From contig JAFGFL010000055.1 in NCBI GenBank assembly GCA_016931055.1, forward strand, positions 69,773-102,656: a DNA stretch of 32,884 bases, written 5' to 3'. The stretch is from Candidatus Omnitrophota bacterium (GTDB taxonomy: Bacteria; Omnitrophota; Gorgyraeia; Zapsychrales; Zapsychraceae). Shown one piece after another: positions 32,676 through 32,884 of the stretch. The translations under genes were made by a program, and so were the position numbers. Numbering within the stretch: position 1 is the stretch's first letter; each line of letters opens with the position of its first letter. Below the pieces are notes generated by a model. It did no database searches and was not told the DNA's origin. It saw only the letters and a list, made by a program, of their open reading frames with translations.

Positions 32676-32884
32676 AATGAAAACGTTAATGGTAAATAGT
32701 TAATGATTAATGGTGCCAGGCCAATCGGCAACCAAAATAACCAGGCTGCTATCAACCCTCCATTTTTACTATTTACTATTTACTATTTACTATTTACTAT
32801 CATGTATGTCTAAATTAAGATTAAAAAAAGCCTAACACATCCTATAATGGTGTGAGCGATCAACTCATAACCATCACAAAACAA
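32676..32884. other. Region upstream of ileS
   Basis: This 209 bp stretch contains no gene. It holds a tandem heptamer repeat, an imperfect hairpin (TGGTGCC with GGCAACCA around 32710-32733) and, near 32823-32853 on the minus strand, a weak stem (ACAC-C-AT with ATGTGT) followed by U7 that may terminate a gene beyond the window. I do not find a convincing ileS promoter or T-box. Confidence 0.5.
32765..32799. repeat. Tandem heptamer TTTACTA x5
   Basis: Five perfect consecutive copies of TTTACTA lie 90 bp upstream of ileS. A related inverted stretch (GGTAAATAGTTAATG) lies closer to the gene at about 32691-32705, so the region could fold back. It looks like a microsatellite or the remnant of a small intergenic element. 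Confidence 0.9.

Noticed and set aside
32765-32799. CRISPR-like repeat array
   Set aside because: The units are 7 bp and directly adjacent with no spacers, so this is a simple tandem repeat.
32676-32815. T-box leader upstream of ileS
   Set aside because: I found no T-box core sequence (such as the AGGGTGGNACCGCG element) and no specifier stem; the region is dominated by simple repeats.

Overview
All recognised genes in this window lie on the minus strand. The window is a dense, low-redundancy chromosomal segment, probably of a Gram-negative (diderm), rod-shaped bacterium from a poorly cultured lineage. The secretin-based type IV pilus (T4P) set, the lipoprotein-processing genes and the mreBCD/mrdA/rodA cluster support a diderm rod. 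The gene order, the pilin and the Cys-rich surface protein remind me of Omnitrophota (OP3) or related lineages. That is an impression from memory and not a computed placement. I see no tRNA, rRNA, CRISPR array, insertion sequence or phage gene.

Layout in the direction of transcription, from high to low coordinates. (1) ileS, a DksA/TraR-type zinc-finger gene, lspA, lgt and rluD (32675-27139) form a tightly overlapped unit. (2) A membrane-anchored coiled-coil protein and aroA (26996-24709) follow their own promoter. (3) mreB (24541-23468) has a good promoter and an intrinsic terminator. It is followed by mreC, mreD, mrdA and rodA (23278-19171). (4) A type IV pilus assembly block (19034-12578) holds a stand-alone MshEN-domain protein, two PilB/GspE-type ATPases, a second stand-alone MshEN protein, pilC and an unknown coiled-coil exported protein. 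(5) A regulated pilin block (12505-8781) holds a c-di-GMP-I (GEMM-I) riboswitch with terminator, an 841-residue Cys-rich protein with a prepilin-like N-terminus, a second GEMM-I riboswitch with its own promoter and terminator, a structured palindromic intergenic element, and the major pilin gene with a consensus promoter and a strong terminator. (6) pilM, pilN, pilO, pilP and pilQ (8540-4569) follow a further promoter. (7) Last come rng, rplU, obgE, proB and a truncated proA (4462-1). The usual rpmA (L27) is absent between rplU and obgE.

The most interesting part is 8.8-19.0 kb. Two c-di-GMP riboswitches flank a very Cys-rich pilin-like protein. In the first one the terminator stem uses the same bases as the 3' part of the aptamer, which predicts that c-di-GMP turns the gene on. 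The same locus has four MshEN (c-di-GMP-binding type) N-domains. The two stand-alone copies keep the motif glycines, while the two fused to ATPases have lost them. My reading is a T4P system controlled by c-di-GMP at both the RNA level (which pilin-like protein is made) and the protein level (assembly motor). No pilT, prepilin peptidase, diguanylate cyclase or phosphodiesterase is present in the window.
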